Source: an uncultured Gammaproteobacteria bacterium
GTDB lineage: Bacteria > Pseudomonadota > Gammaproteobacteria > Poriferisulfidales > GCA-002705445
Direction: 5' to 3'
NCBI GenBank assembly: GCA_913050095.1
Contig: CAJXAV010000007.1
Location: forward strand, 1-42,188
DNA length: 42,188 nucleotides
Shown: piece after piece, positions 1 through 9,250 of the stretch
How positions within the stretch are numbered: the first letter of the stretch is position 1
How the letters are laid out: each line of letters starts with the position of its first letter
Notes under the pieces: generated by a model
Seen by the model: the letters and a program-made list of their open reading frames with translations, nothing else
Told to the model about the DNA's origin: nothing
Databases searched by the model: none
Program-made: the position numbers and the translations under genes

Positions 1-701
1 TCATTTGCTTAGTATCAGGAGATCAAGTTCTTCCGTTAGCCTCATCAAAAGATCACAAAAAATTAAATAATGGTGATAATGGTCCAAATACTGGCGGCAT
101 GGGTGCTTATTCACCAACAAAATTAATAGACGATAAACTTTCTAATATAGTGATAGAAAAAATTATAAAACCAACTATTAAAGAGCTTAATCGTAATAAT
201 ATTGTTTATCACGGCTTCCTTTATGCTGGACTTATGATAGATAAAAATAATAATCCCTACGTTTTAGAATATAACTGTAGATTAGGGGACCCAGAAGCTC
301 AAGCAATATTGATGAGATTAGATAGTGATATTATTGAAATGTTTCAAGCAACAATTAATTCTAGTTTAGATAATATAAGTATTAAATGGAAAGCAGAAAG
401 TGCTTGCACAATCGTTCTAGCATCAGAGGGTTATCCTGGAAAATATGAAAAAAATAAAAAAATTGAAGGGCTGGATCATGATATTGAAAATATCAAAGTA
501 TTTCATTCAGGTACAAAATTGGAGAATGGAAATTTTTTAACTAACGGTGGAAGAGTTCTTGCTGTTACGGCATTAGGTGTAAACTTACAAGTGGCTCAGG
601 CAAAAGCTTACGATAGATGTAATCAAATATCTTGGGAAGGAAAATTTAAAAGGCATGATATTGCTGAAAAAGAGATAAACAATAAGTTTATCTTTTCATA
701 G
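1..701 (+). CDS. purD: Phosphoribosylamine-glycine ligase, C-terminal part (5' truncated by window edge)
   Basis: PurD ligates glycine to phosphoribosylamine using ATP in purine synthesis. The reading frame is already open at base 3, and the upstream residues ([14 protein letters not shown], then [12 protein letters not shown]) are classic PurD ATP-grasp sequence, so the ATG at 99 is internal. Further on, [14 protein letters not shown] carries the Asn and acidic residues that bind metal and ATP in this family, followed by the small C-terminal domain ([11 protein letters not shown]). About 230 residues, roughly the last half of a normal 430-residue protein, lie in the window. The stop lies inside the 3' end of rho on the other strand (14-base convergent overlap), with no terminator between them. 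Confidence 0.95.
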   Translation, partial: ICLVSGDQVLPLASSKDHKKLNNGDNGPNTGGMGAYSPTKLIDDKLSNIVIEKIIKPTIKELNRNNIVYHGFLYAGLMIDKNNNPYVLEYNCRLGDPEAQAILMRLDSDIIEMFQATINSSLDNISIKWKAESACTIVLASEGYPGKYEKNKKIEGLDHDIENIKVFHSGTKLENGNFLTNGGRVLAVTALGVNLQVAQAKAYDRCNQISWEGKFKRHDIAEKEINNKFIFS

Positions 702-1944
702 ATTCAAAAAATTCATTATTTGTTTTTGTGGTTTTTAGTTTGTCTAATAAAAATTCTACAGCTTCTATTTCATCCATAGAATGCATGAATTTTCTTAATA
801 TCCACATTCTTTGTAATTCTTCCGGAGTTGTTAGCAATTCTTCTCTTCTAGTGCCAGATTTATTTACACCTATAGCTGGATACACTCTCTTTTCAGCAAT
901 CCTTCTATCTAAATGTATCTCACTGTTACCAGTTCCTTTAAATTCTTCAAAAATCACTTCGTCCATTTTTGATCCAGTATCAACTAGTGCTGTTGCAAGA
1001 ATAGTTAAGGAACCACCTTCCTCTATATTTCTAGCAGCACCGAAAAACCTCTTTGGTCTATGGAGGGCATTAGCATCAACACCACCTGTTAATACTTTTC
1101 CAGAAGATGGGGAGACTGTGTTATATGCTCTTGCGAGCCTAGTTATAGAATCAAGAAGAATCACAACATCTTTTTTATGTTCAACCAGTCTTTTGGCTTT
1201 TTCAATAACCATTTCAGCAACCTGAACATGTCTAGTTGCAGGTTCATCAAAAGTACTTGAAACAACTTCTCCGTCAACCATTCTAGCCATTTCGGTAACT
1301 TCTTCAGGCCTCTCGTCTATTAAAAGGACAATTAAATGGCACTCAGGGTTATTAGTGGTAATACTTTGAGCAATATTTTGTAACATAATTGTTTTACCGG
1401 CTTTAGGTGGCGATACAACTAACCCTCTTTGGCCTTTACCAATAGGTGAACATATATCAATTATTCTTGCTGTTATGTCTTCACTACTTCCATTTCCTCG
1501 TTCCAATTTAATTCTTTTTTCAGCATGTAAAGGTGTTAAGTTTTCGAATAAAATTTTTCTTTTTGCGTTTTCTGGAGATTCATAATTGATTTGGTCAACT
1601 TTCAACATTGCAAAGTATCTTTCTGTATCTTTTGGCGGTCTTATTTTTCCAGAAATTGTGTCACCTGTTCTTAATCCAAATTTTCTAATTTGACTCGGAG
1701 AAACATAAATATCATCAGGTCCAGCTAAATAAGAACTATTTGATGATCTAAGAAAGCCAAACCCATCTTGAAGAATTTCTAGCACTCCATCACCAAAAAT
1801 ATCCTCTCCATTCTTTGCGTGTGATTTTAATATAGAAAATATAACTTCTTGCTTTCTGGCTCTCGCTATATTTTCAATACCCATATCAGTAGCCATTGTC
1901 ATCAAATCTGACGGACTTTTCTTTTTTAACTCTGTTAAGTTCAT
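688..1944 (-). CDS. rho: Transcription termination factor Rho
   Basis: Hexameric RNA-dependent ATPase that ends transcription at Rho-dependent sites. At 418 residues it is the usual length. The N-terminal Rho domain comes first, then the cold-shock-like RNA-binding domain ([26 protein letters not shown] starts near residue 60, here cut for length: GFGFLRSS), then the RecA-type motor with Walker A PPKAGKT near residue 180 and the Walker B/Q-loop region [13 protein letters not shown]. It lies downstream of trxA on the same strand, the common gammaproteobacterial order. The 154-base gap between them contains a stem-loop and could hold a leader, as rho is known to be autoregulated in Escherichia coli. 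It converges with purD and overlaps it by 14 bases. Rho may matter more than usual here because most convergent gene ends leave no room for intrinsic terminators. Confidence 0.97.
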   Translation of the reverse strand: MNLTELKKKSPSDLMTMATDMGIENIARARKQEVIFSILKSHAKNGEDIFGDGVLEILQDGFGFLRSSNSSYLAGPDDIYVSPSQIRKFGLRTGDTISGKIRPPKDTERYFAMLKVDQINYESPENAKRKILFENLTPLHAEKRIKLERGNGSSEDITARIIDICSPIGKGQRGLVVSPPKAGKTIMLQNIAQSITTNNPECHLIVLLIDERPEEVTEMARMVDGEVVSSTFDEPATRHVQVAEMVIEKAKRLVEHKKDVVILLDSITRLARAYNTVSPSSGKVLTGGVDANALHRPKRFFGAARNIEEGGSLTILATALVDTGSKMDEVIFEEFKGTGNSEIHLDRRIAEKRVYPAIGVNKSGTRREELLTTPEELQRMWILRKFMHSMDEIEAVEFLLDKLKTTKTNNEFFESMKR

Positions 1945-2057
1945 ATTTTTTTTTACCTATGGAATTTTCTACAGATTATAGTATGTAATTTTGTATTTTA
2001 ATTTTAAAAATACGCTTGAATTTATTTCTTTGAAGTGCAAAATCTGTAACTGAGTTT

Positions 2058-2083
2058 GAAAGTTAACATTAATTTTAACTTTC
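2058..2083. other. Perfect 9-bp stem-loop in the trxA-rho gap
   Basis: GAAAGTTAA at 2058-2066 pairs with TTAACTTTC at 2075-2083 across an 8-base loop. Read in the direction of trxA and rho (minus), it is followed by AAACTCAG, not by a T-run, so it does not look like an intrinsic terminator for trxA. On the plus strand it is followed by a short T-rich stretch, but no plus-strand gene ends nearby. It lies about 115 bases upstream of the rho start and may be part of a rho leader or a processing site; that role is inference. Confidence 0.45.
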
Positions 2084-2098
2084 GTCTAGCTTTTTTTA

Positions 2099-2425
2099 TT
2101 AAATATTATCTTCAATAAATTTAATCAAATCATTCTTATTTACTGCACCTACTTGAGTACCAACTGGCTCTCCATTTTTAAAAAGCATTAACGTAGGTAT
2201 ACCCCTTATTCCGTACTTAGGAGGTGTTTGCGAGTTTTCATCAACATTTAATTTCCCAATTAATACTTTATCTGACATTTCAGAAGCTACTTCTTCTAAA
2301 ACAGGCGCTATCATTTTACACGGCCCACACCATTCAGCCCAATAATCGACTAAAATAGGTTTTTCTGATTTTATAACTTGGTTTTCAAATTCTGCATCTG
2401 TAATTTTAAGTATGAGGTCTGACAT
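2099..2425 (-). CDS. trxA: Thioredoxin 1
   Basis: Small cytosolic disulfide reductase. The 108-residue protein has the canonical active site WCGPCK (residues about 32-37) in [14 protein letters not shown], the family cis-proline segment [11 protein letters not shown], and a normal length. The start ATG is preceded at a suitable distance by AAAGGAT. Upstream on the minus strand there is a plausible sigma-70 promoter (TTGATT with TATAAT boxes around 2460-2486). It is the first gene of the trxA-rho pair. Confidence 0.97.
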   Translation of the reverse strand: MSDLILKITDAEFENQVIKSEKPILVDYWAEWCGPCKMIAPVLEEVASEMSDKVLIGKLNVDENSQTPPKYGIRGIPTLMLFKNGEPVGTQVGAVNKNDLIKFIEDNI

Positions 2426-2504
2426 AAAATATCCTTTATTTTTATAAGATTAGTTTTTTATTATACATATTATAGAATTAAATCAAGACATTTTTCCAAA
2501 AAAA

Positions 2505-3674
2505 TTAAGTATCTTCATAGATTATTCTCCATTTTCCGTCTTTCTCCTTTTTCCAAAATAATTTTTTATTGGATGAAGTATTAAAATTATTACTATTATA
2601 GTGTTGTCTAAAGTCAGAGTAGATCAAATCTTTGTTTTTTGGATAATAGAATAAATTTAAATTTTCTATTTTAATATTTATGTATTCTTTCTGTTTAACA
2701 ATTCTTAGAATATGTGCGACTCTCTTCTCAAAATCGTGTTTTTTACTTTTGAAGTTAATCGAATGAAGAGATATAAATTCATGCGGATCAAGACTTTCCC
2801 ATATTTCTCGCCATTCACGCACAAAATTTACAGCTTCATTATTATTGTTATGCCAAATATTTCTTTTTATCCATTGAACATTTTCCACAAGAACAACTGG
2901 TGTGTTTCTAATATTAATATACTTTTCAAGTTTTTTTAAAGTATGATTACTTGTTACAACACATCCTTCGCTAGTTAAAGGAGGTCTACTATATACATCT
3001 CTTGGAACCCCATGTATCCAAATTCCATATCCTGTTTTATTATTTTTTCTATCCCATGCATTTGGGTAATTTAGAGGGTAGGCACCAATTCCATAGAGCT
3101 CTGGAAGATCCTCATCTATCAGATGTGAAGTAATTTTATAAATGCCAACAGGAGTTTTGTTATCTCCTGATATTTCTTTATTAAACCCTTCTTTTCCAAT
3201 TGAGACATAAAAATCAGCTATAATTTCCGGAATTCCATTATTGTTCTTAATAACATAAAGTCTAGACTTAGTAAGTTCAATTAAAAAAGCAAATTTTATA
3301 TTATCAGCAAGCTTTATAATTGATTTTGGCAAAAGATCATTTTTTTTATAAATAGATTTAAAATTTATTCTAGCTTTTGCTTCGCTTTTTAAATCATTAA
3401 GACCTTGATTATTTGAGTCACTTCCTAGTAAAGGTTTTTTTTGAAGGTATGAAGATAATAAATCAGCATAAATTATCTTCCCTAATTTAAAATTTGGATA
3501 ATTTTTACTTAAAGATTCTGCAATAACCAATGCCGATTCATTATTTCCATTTCGCATATGATCTAAAATTTTTAATAATTCAATTTCAGCCTTTTCATTT
3601 GTATTAATTAATTCTTCAGCATATGAAGAATTACCCATAAAAAATATAGTTATAATTAATACAATAATTCGCAT
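2505..3674 (-). CDS. Exported L,D-transpeptidase (YkuD fold) with C-terminal NTF2-like domain
   Basis: YkuD-fold enzymes cut or form peptidoglycan cross-links, or attach and release lipoproteins, through a catalytic cysteine. The protein starts with a signal peptide (hydrophobic residues 2-15, then SSYA). The YkuD domain spans about residues 130-265; the catalytic signature is HGVP followed by SEGCVV near residue 236, with the usual S-x-G-C. The last 110 residues (from about NFVREWREIWESLD) look like the NTF2-type domain described for Cds6-type L,D-transpeptidases. The gene overlaps the end of the upstream TPR gene by one base (TAATG), so the two are almost certainly co-translated. A Braun-type lipoprotein candidate at 33895 could be a partner or substrate; this is inference. 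E. coli YafK/DpaA is the closest named relative I can suggest, without certainty. Confidence 0.85.
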   Translation of the reverse strand: MRIIVLIITIFFMGNSSYAEELINTNEKAEIELLKILDHMRNGNNESALVIAESLSKNYPNFKLGKIIYADLLSSYLQKKPLLGSDSNNQGLNDLKSEAKARINFKSIYKKNDLLPKSIIKLADNIKFAFLIELTKSRLYVIKNNNGIPEIIADFYVSIGKEGFNKEISGDNKTPVGIYKITSHLIDEDLPELYGIGAYPLNYPNAWDRKNNKTGYGIWIHGVPRDVYSRPPLTSEGCVVTSNHTLKKLEKYINIRNTPVVLVENVQWIKRNIWHNNNNEAVNFVREWREIWESLDPHEFISLHSINFKSKKHDFEKRVAHILRIVKQKEYINIKIENLNLFYYPKNKDLIYSDFRQHYNSNNFNTSSNKKLFWKKEKDGKWRIIYEDT

Positions 3675-4492
3675 TATTTAAGAATAAATTCCCCTGTTAT
3701 TTTAAAACTATTATCAATTCGAGATATAGTTGCATGCTTTTTGACAACATCAGAGAAAGAGTCAGAATTATATGATTGTGTGAATTGAACCACAGTATTT
3801 ATGTTATTGCTTATTAATATATTAATATCGGATATTTTAATATTAATATTACTTTTATTTTTAATTTTTCTTTGCCTATCTAATTTCCATGATTCATTAT
3901 TTTTAAACTTTTTTGAATAATAATTTTCCGAATATGAATTAAAATAACCCTCGAAGTTTTTCTCTTCCCAAAAATTTGCCCAATTTTCTAAGAATATTTT
4001 TACATCTTCTTTACTAATATAGTTTTGATTTTGTATTTTTGGAGTTTTCTCTATTAAATTATTAGTAGTTATTTCTTTATTGTTAATTTGAATATTTAAA
4101 TTTTCAGATAGAAGAAGATTTATATCTTTTTTATCTGATTCTTGAAGAGATAATGCTTCTTCGTACAATATATTTGCCTGATAAGCATATAAATTTGTTA
4201 AATTTTTGTAGACTATGTCAATATTTTTGTTCTTACTTATAGAGTTTCTTAGCATTAATATTGCTTGATCAATATTTCCGGTTTTTGCTTCAATGTACGC
4301 AAGATTATTTATGATTTGTATGTTATCTGGATTTTCTTTTAAAATTTTCCTTAATAAATTTTTTGCATTTTTATAATTTCCAATTCTAATAAGTTCATTT
4401 GATTCATTAAACTTTTCTGGCGCAATATCCGAGTATGAAACGTTTGCACACAGGCTTAAAAAGATAAATAAAATTAACGATTTTGTTTTCAT
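3674..4492 (-). CDS. Exported TPR protein with C-terminal NTF2-like domain
   Basis: The 272-residue protein has a signal peptide (residues 1-21, ending NVSYS). Two to three tetratricopeptide repeats follow at about residues 30-115 (ESNELIRIGNYKNAKNLLRK, then NLAYIEAKTGNIDQAILMLR), then a variable linker. The C-terminal segment (about 165-272, FLENWANFWEEKNFEGYFNSY to ISRIDNSFKITGE, trimmed here) resembles a SnoaL/NTF2-type domain. Its opening (VKIFLENWANFWEEKNFEGY) is like the opening of the C-terminal domain in the adjacent L,D-transpeptidase. The stop overlaps the transpeptidase start, and the two likely act together in the periplasm. The precise function is unknown. Confidence 0.75.
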   Translation of the reverse strand: MKTKSLILFIFLSLCANVSYSDIAPEKFNESNELIRIGNYKNAKNLLRKILKENPDNIQIINNLAYIEAKTGNIDQAILMLRNSISKNKNIDIVYKNLTNLYAYQANILYEEALSLQESDKKDINLLLSENLNIQINNKEITTNNLIEKTPKIQNQNYISKEDVKIFLENWANFWEEKNFEGYFNSYSENYYSKKFKNNESWKLDRQRKIKNKSNINIKISDINILISNNINTVVQFTQSYNSDSFSDVVKKHATISRIDNSFKITGEFILK

Positions 4493-4588
4493 TTACAATT
4501 ATGTTTGTCTTTATTATTCTAGTTATATAGCATAACATTATATGATAATTAGTCGTAGTTTCAATAAAACATAAATAATGGATAATTA

Positions 4589-5482
4589 ATGAATATAACT
4601 ATATTAGGCGGTACTGGCTTTGTAGGCTCAAATTTAATAAGCTGCTTGGATAAGACTGGAAATAATATTGCTGTTATAACTAGAAATAGAGAAAAAAATA
4701 AAAAAATACTTGTATACCCAAAAGTGAAACTTATAGAAGCCGATGTTCATAACCAGGAAGATTTGCTCAGCGCCACAAGAAATACAGATGTCTTGATAAA
4801 TTTAATTGGTATTTTGAATGAAAAAGGCCACAGCGGAAGGGGTTTTAGAAAAGCTCATAGTGACTTAGCAAGAAATATATTGAATGCCTGTAAAAATAAT
4901 GAAATAAAAAGGATTCTTCATATGAGCGCATTAAACGCAAACTCAAAAGGTCCAAGCCACTATTTGCGAACAAAAGGAGAAGCGGAAAGCTACCTTATGA
5001 CATATGGAAAAAGATTTGCAAATATAACAGTTTTCAGACCATCAGTTATTTTTGGGAAAAATGACAGTTTCATTTTGAGATTTAGTAGTTTGCTAAATTT
5101 TGCACCTTTTATATTTCCATTAGCTTGTTACGATGCAAAATTTGCCCCAGTATATGTTAATGAATTGTCAAATTTTATAATTAATTCCATAAAAGATACA
5201 AAAAGTTTTAATAAACAATATAATTTATGTGGTCCAAAAGTTTATACTTTAAAAGAAATTCTTGAATTAATAGTAAAAACTAAGAACAAGAAAACAAAAA
5301 TAATACCTTTGTCAAAAAAAATATCTAAAATGCAAGCTGTATTTATGGAGTTCATTCCTGGAAAGCCTTTCTCTTTAGATAATTTTAATTCTTGTCAAGT
5401 AGATAGTTTTTGTAAGTCGGATTTTGAATTTTACTCCGACTTAGAAACAATAATACCTACATACATTACACCAGATAAATAA
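4589..5482 (+). CDS. NAD(P)-binding atypical SDR, complex I NDUFA9-like
   Basis: Extended/atypical short-chain dehydrogenase of 297 residues. The N-terminal Rossmann motif is ILGGTGFVGSNLI (residues 4-16). The middle has HMSALNANSKGPSHYLRTKG, in which the usual SDR Tyr/Lys pair appears as Y-x(3)-K. FRPSVIFGKND follows. This pattern fits the NDUFA9/YfcH-like group found beside respiratory or quinone genes in Proteobacteria; the substrate is unknown. It is followed after one base by cca, so they form an operon. The start ATG has GGATAAT upstream. Confidence 0.8.
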   Translation: MNITILGGTGFVGSNLISCLDKTGNNIAVITRNREKNKKILVYPKVKLIEADVHNQEDLLSATRNTDVLINLIGILNEKGHSGRGFRKAHSDLARNILNACKNNEIKRILHMSALNANSKGPSHYLRTKGEAESYLMTYGKRFANITVFRPSVIFGKNDSFILRFSSLLNFAPFIFPLACYDAKFAPVYVNELSNFIINSIKDTKSFNKQYNLCGPKVYTLKEILELIVKTKNKKTKIIPLSKKISKMQAVFMEFIPGKPFSLDNFNSCQVDSFCKSDFEFYSDLETIIPTYITPDK

Positions 5483-5483
5483 T

Positions 5484-6572
5484 ATGAAAATATATCTTGT
5501 TGGTGGCGCTGTTAGAGATAAATTATTAGGCATTGATCCTAAAGAAAAAGACTGGGTTATTGTAAATGGTAACCGCGATAAATTAATTGATATGGGATAC
5601 AAACAGGTTGGAAAGGATTTCCCCGTATTTCTTCATCCAGAAACTTCTGAAGAATATGCGCTAGCAAGAGTCGAAAGAAAAGTTGATAAAGGACATAAAG
5701 GATTTAAATTTGATACCAATAATAATGTAACTTTAGAAGAAGACTTATCGAGAAGAGATATAACAATAAATGCTATTGCCCAAGACGATAATGGCAAATA
5801 TATAGATCCCTATAATGGAATTTTAGATATTAAGAATAGAACAATAAAACATGTATCGAATGCGTTTGTTGAAGACCCACTTAGAACATTTAGAGTTGCC
5901 AGATTTTATGCGCAATTTAGTGAATATGATTTCACTATACATGAATCTACATATAAAATTATGCGAAAACTCTCTGAAACAGGAGAAATAGAAACATTAT
6001 CAAAAGAAAGATTATGGGGAGAACTTTCTAAGGCATTTAATGCAAAAAAACCATGGATGTTTTTTGAAGTTCTTATCAAATCAAATGTTGCAAAAAATTA
6101 CTTTCCGGAACTTCTTGATAATAGTTTATTAGAGAAAAAAATTAATTTTTATTCAAATTTGGATATTGAAAAAGATATTTTTCTCTCAATAGCAGGATTT
6201 TCAATTAACTTTGTTGAAACTTTTGGTTTTCCAAAAAAAATACTTGATTTATATTTTATGTTCAATGAGTTTGGTGTGAAGTTAATTTCATTAAAAAATG
6301 AAAGTAAAGATATATTAGATTTCTTGAATTCGTTAGATGCATTTAGACGTCCACAAAGACTACAATATTTAATAAAGCAAATTGAACTTTTTCAAAAATT
6401 TCATAATATGAAAGACGAAAATAAATTACACATATTCAAAAAGTTAAAAATAATAATCGAAAATAAAATTGATTATGGAAATTTATCTAACCTATCAGTA
6501 GATAAAATAAAAGAAAGAGTAGAGCATATTAATTTAAATATTATAAACTTAGTTTTAAGTGAAGAAGACTAG
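5484..6572 (+). CDS. cca: CCA-adding tRNA nucleotidyltransferase lacking a recognisable HD domain
   Basis: Adds or repairs the 3' CCA of tRNAs. Residues 1-210 match the gammaproteobacterial enzyme closely: MKIYLVGGAVRD at the start, EKDWVIV for the metal-binding acidic region, FPVFLHPETSEEYALAR, then RRDITINAIAQDDNG and EDPLRTFRVARFYAQ. After FPELLDN the enteric enzyme carries a metal-dependent HD phosphohydrolase domain with an HD-L-G-K motif. Here that region is short and has no His-Asp pair, and alignment resumes at LDAFRRPQRLQYL. Length is 362 residues against 412 in E. coli. The nucleotidyltransferase should be intact; the phosphatase and 2',3'-cyclic phosphodiesterase activities are probably lost. 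It overlaps uppP by 18 bases at the convergent 3' end. Confidence 0.93.
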   Translation: MKIYLVGGAVRDKLLGIDPKEKDWVIVNGNRDKLIDMGYKQVGKDFPVFLHPETSEEYALARVERKVDKGHKGFKFDTNNNVTLEEDLSRRDITINAIAQDDNGKYIDPYNGILDIKNRTIKHVSNAFVEDPLRTFRVARFYAQFSEYDFTIHESTYKIMRKLSETGEIETLSKERLWGELSKAFNAKKPWMFFEVLIKSNVAKNYFPELLDNSLLEKKINFYSNLDIEKDIFLSIAGFSINFVETFGFPKKILDLYFMFNEFGVKLISLKNESKDILDFLNSLDAFRRPQRLQYLIKQIELFQKFHNMKDENKLHIFKKLKIIIENKIDYGNLSNLSVDKIKERVEHINLNIINLVLSEED

Positions 6573-7334
6573 TAAGCATACCCCTAAAATTAACCTGTAT
6601 ATCATAAAAGGGTAAAAACCTATCTTATCTATAAATTTTAAAAAGTTTATTATAACAATATAAGATACTAAAAAAGATATAAATACTGAAAATGATATGT
6701 TTATCAATAAATGCATATCAAGCATATAAGATTTTATTGAATATAATTCATATAACATTGCTGCAAATATTACTGGAAAGGACAATATTAAAGCTATTTT
6801 TATTGAACTTTTTTTATTATAACCAAGAACAATAGCTGTTAAGATTATTATTGCAGATCTTGATGTGCCAGGAACAAGAGCTGTTGTTTGCATAATTCCA
6901 ATTAAAAAAATATCTAAGTTTGTAATATTACTTATTTTTTTTTCGCCTTTTTTTAAAGTTTCGGTAAATAAAAAAAGTAAAGCAACTACGATAGTCAGTA
7001 AAGCTATAACGTTTATTGTTCTTAAATTCTCGGTAATATAATCGTGAAATAAAAACCCAAAAACTAAAACTGGTAATGACCCAATTAATACTTTCTTTGT
7101 ATCAATATAGTGATCTAATGTTTTAGAATTTCTAAATTCACTTATATTTTTAAAGTAAAAAATAATTACTGCTAAAAGGGAACCAAAATGCATTGATACA
7201 TCAAGAAGTATTCCTTGAGTATTCCAATTAAATATAGTGGGAACTATTATTAAATGAGCAGAGCTAGAGATAGGTAAAAACTCTGTTATACCTTGAATTA
7301 TAGATAATACGATTATTTGTAATAGATCATTCAT
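6555..7334 (-). CDS. uppP: Undecaprenyl-diphosphatase (BacA/UppP family)
   Basis: Integral membrane phosphatase that recycles undecaprenyl pyrophosphate, the lipid carrier for cell-wall synthesis. The two family signatures are present: FLPISSSAHLIIVP near the N-terminus (residues about 19-32) and ALVPGTSRSAIIILTAIVLG (about residues 153-172), with a run of hydrophobic helices to the C-terminus. 259 residues is typical. It overlaps the upstream MidA-like gene by four bases (ATGA), implying translational coupling, and its 3' end overlaps cca by 18 bases. Confidence 0.96.
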   Translation of the reverse strand: MNDLLQIIVLSIIQGITEFLPISSSAHLIIVPTIFNWNTQGILLDVSMHFGSLLAVIIFYFKNISEFRNSKTLDHYIDTKKVLIGSLPVLVFGFLFHDYITENLRTINVIALLTIVVALLFLFTETLKKGEKKISNITNLDIFLIGIMQTTALVPGTSRSAIIILTAIVLGYNKKSSIKIALILSFPVIFAAMLYELYSIKSYMLDMHLLINISFSVFISFLVSYIVIINFLKFIDKIGFYPFMIYRLILGVCLLVFFT

Positions 7335-8431
7335 AGTTGATGTCTGTAGTCTTTAAAATCAAGTAAAAAATTATTATTTTTATGATCACACAATAGCATT
7401 ATTTTAAAACTTTCTCCCATATCTGTAGGAAATAATAAAGTTTTTAAAATATTACTTCTGTCATTAATATTTTGAATTTTAGAAGAATTTTCTAATACAC
7501 CTGTTTTTAAAAGAAACTCAGTTTGCGAAGTAAATGAAAGTAACTGAACATTTGACAACTCAGAAATCCTTTTTATTCTCGAAAAATCCACACTGATAGA
7601 TATATCAAAATTACCTTGTTCACTTAAACAGTCATATATTTTTTTATGTTTTTTATAAAATTGAATAGTTCCATTAAATTTTTCTGGGTGGTAGAATTCA
7701 TTTTCACCGTAGCCATAATCAATAATTAAAAAGATAAAATTTTTTGTATTTTTATAAATATTTTTTAAAAATTTTTCATAAATAAAGTTTACTTCAAAAG
7801 TATAATAATTTGGAAATTTTCTTTTTATTCTTTTTTCAATCTTCTCAATTTCATTTTGAAAAACAGGATTACATTTAATTTTTGAAAAATATAAATTATT
7901 ATCATATTTTATTACTTTTTCATAAATATTATCTTTTTCTTTAAAGAAAATTTTAGAAGGTATTGCATCAAGAACTTCATTCGCAATTAAGAATGCATTA
8001 TCTATTTTTTTTAAATCATCTAGCCATTCAACTCTACTAGATAAATTATTTGGAAGTTTTTTTATTTTATTTTTTTGTTGTTCTTTAAGATGATCACTTT
8101 TTTCAATTATATAATACTTTTTAGGAATACTTTTTTCATCTAATCCTTCTAAAAAATTATATGCTAAAGATCCACTCCCTGCGCCAAATTCAATTATATT
8201 TTCAATATTTTGGAAGTTTTTATATTTTTTATAAAAATTAACTATTGAATCTGTATATATGGATGAAACCTCAGGACCTGTTATAAAATCTGATTTTGAG
8301 GGATCTAGACTAATATTTTTATTGTTATAGTAACCTAAATTTGGATAGTACAGGCACATGTCCATATAATCATCAAAAGTAATATAATTTTTCTGTTTAA
8401 CTTTTGCATGTATTTTTTTTAGTAATTCCAT
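7331..8431 (-). CDS. MidA/NDUFAF7-like SAM-dependent methyltransferase
   Basis: COG1565-type methyltransferase. The mitochondrial relative NDUFAF7 methylates an arginine of a complex I subunit; the bacterial role is uncertain. Visible features are FDDYMDMCLYYPNLGYYN near the N-terminus, the family motif DFITGPEVSSIY, then the SAM-binding IIEFGAGSGSLAYN (about residues 80-93), ANEVLDAIPSKIF, and LIIDYGYGENEFYHP. The central part is lysine- and asparagine-rich, as expected from AT drift. At 366 residues it is slightly short for the family. It is first in a pair with uppP (ATGA overlap). Confidence 0.88.
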   Translation of the reverse strand: MELLKKIHAKVKQKNYITFDDYMDMCLYYPNLGYYNNKNISLDPSKSDFITGPEVSSIYTDSIVNFYKKYKNFQNIENIIEFGAGSGSLAYNFLEGLDEKSIPKKYYIIEKSDHLKEQQKNKIKKLPNNLSSRVEWLDDLKKIDNAFLIANEVLDAIPSKIFFKEKDNIYEKVIKYDNNLYFSKIKCNPVFQNEIEKIEKRIKRKFPNYYTFEVNFIYEKFLKNIYKNTKNFIFLIIDYGYGENEFYHPEKFNGTIQFYKKHKKIYDCLSEQGNFDISISVDFSRIKRISELSNVQLLSFTSQTEFLLKTGVLENSSKIQNINDRSNILKTLLFPTDMGESFKIMLLCDHKNNNFLLDFKDYRHQL

Positions 8432-8469
8432 GTATTATCTCTAAATTAAAATGTATTATTATTATACAA

Positions 8470-8506
8470 TTAACAGGAAGTTTTATTTATCTAGTATAAT
8501 GTTTTT
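8470..8506 (+). promoter_or_regulatory. Promoter of the pteridine reductase gene, apparently leaderless
   Basis: A perfect TATAAT lies at 8495-8500, followed by six bases and then the ATG at 8507. TTAACA at 8470-8475 is a possible -35 box (19-base spacer). With a normal 6-7 base distance to the start site, transcription would begin at or next to the ATG, and no Shine-Dalgarno is present. Confidence 0.6.
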
Positions 8507-9250
8507 ATGAATCAAAAAAATACAAAAATTGTCCTAATTACAGGAGCCAGTAAAAGACTTGGAGAAGCAACAGCTTTAAAGCTTCATTCCTTGGGAATGG
8601 ATATAATTATTCATTATAATAGCTCTGAAAAGGGGGCAAAAAAATTAGTATCAAATATGAACGATGTTAGAAAAAACTCTGCAATTTCAATTAAGTTAAA
8701 CTTAAGAGATTTTGCAAGCTATGAAAAAGAGTTTTCCAAGTTAGATGAGAAATGGTTAAATATTGATGTTTTGATAAATAATGCTTCTACTTTTTATCCA
8801 ACAAATATTCAGAATGCAACATTTGAAAATTGGGATGACTTGCATGATGTTAATCTTAAAGCGCCTTTTTTTATCTCTAAATTTTTTTATAAATCTTTAA
8901 AAAATAATAAAGGTTGTATAATCAATATTATTGATATTCATGCAGATCGACCACTTGACGAATTTTCAATTTATTCTATGGCAAAAGCTGGTTTAAAAAT
9001 GCTTACCAAATCTTTGGCATTAGAATTCGGCCCCGAAATAAGAGTTAATGGTGTTTCTCCAGGTTCAGTAATGTGGCCAGAAAATAAAGAGTATGAAAGT
9101 AAGCAACAAGAAATTATTGAGAGTACTGCACTTAAAAGACAAGGTGATAGAAAGGATATAGCTTCAACATGCGCATTTTTAATTAATAATGCAGATTACA
9201 TTACTGGCCAAATAATTAATGTGGATGGAGGCAGGAGTTTAAGTAGGTAA
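8507..9250 (+). CDS. Pteridine reductase (FolM/PTR1-like short-chain dehydrogenase)
   Basis: Classical SDR of 247 residues. The cofactor loop reads LITGASKRLGEATA; TGxxxRxG rather than TGxxxGxG is the mark of pteridine reductases, which use NADPH. The NNAS motif, an Asp at IIDIHADRPL and the catalytic YSMAKAG (Y-x(3)-K) follow, then RVNGVSPGSV. The C-terminal ITGQIINVDGGRSL is typical. It probably reduces dihydrobiopterin, dihydromonapterin or dihydrofolate. It directly abuts folB on the other strand with no gap, which fits a pterin/folate role. Confidence 0.87.
   Translation: MNQKNTKIVLITGASKRLGEATALKLHSLGMDIIIHYNSSEKGAKKLVSNMNDVRKNSAISIKLNLRDFASYEKEFSKLDEKWLNIDVLINNASTFYPTNIQNATFENWDDLHDVNLKAPFFISKFFYKSLKNNKGCIINIIDIHADRPLDEFSIYSMAKAGLKMLTKSLALEFGPEIRVNGVSPGSVMWPENKEYESKQQEIIESTALKRQGDRKDIASTCAFLINNADYITGQIINVDGGRSLSR

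Noticed and set aside
99-701. PurD starting at the ATG at 99
   Set aside because: The upstream in-frame sequence from base 3 is clear PurD, so the gene is cut by the window edge and the ATG is internal.
728-1225. Plus-strand frame of 165 codons opposite rho
   Set aside because: Lies wholly within rho on the other strand and has no domain-like pattern; the same holds for long frames opposite pgk (14751-15281) and tkt (16447-17079).
2058-2083. Intrinsic terminator of trxA
   Set aside because: No T-run follows the stem in the direction of trxA transcription.
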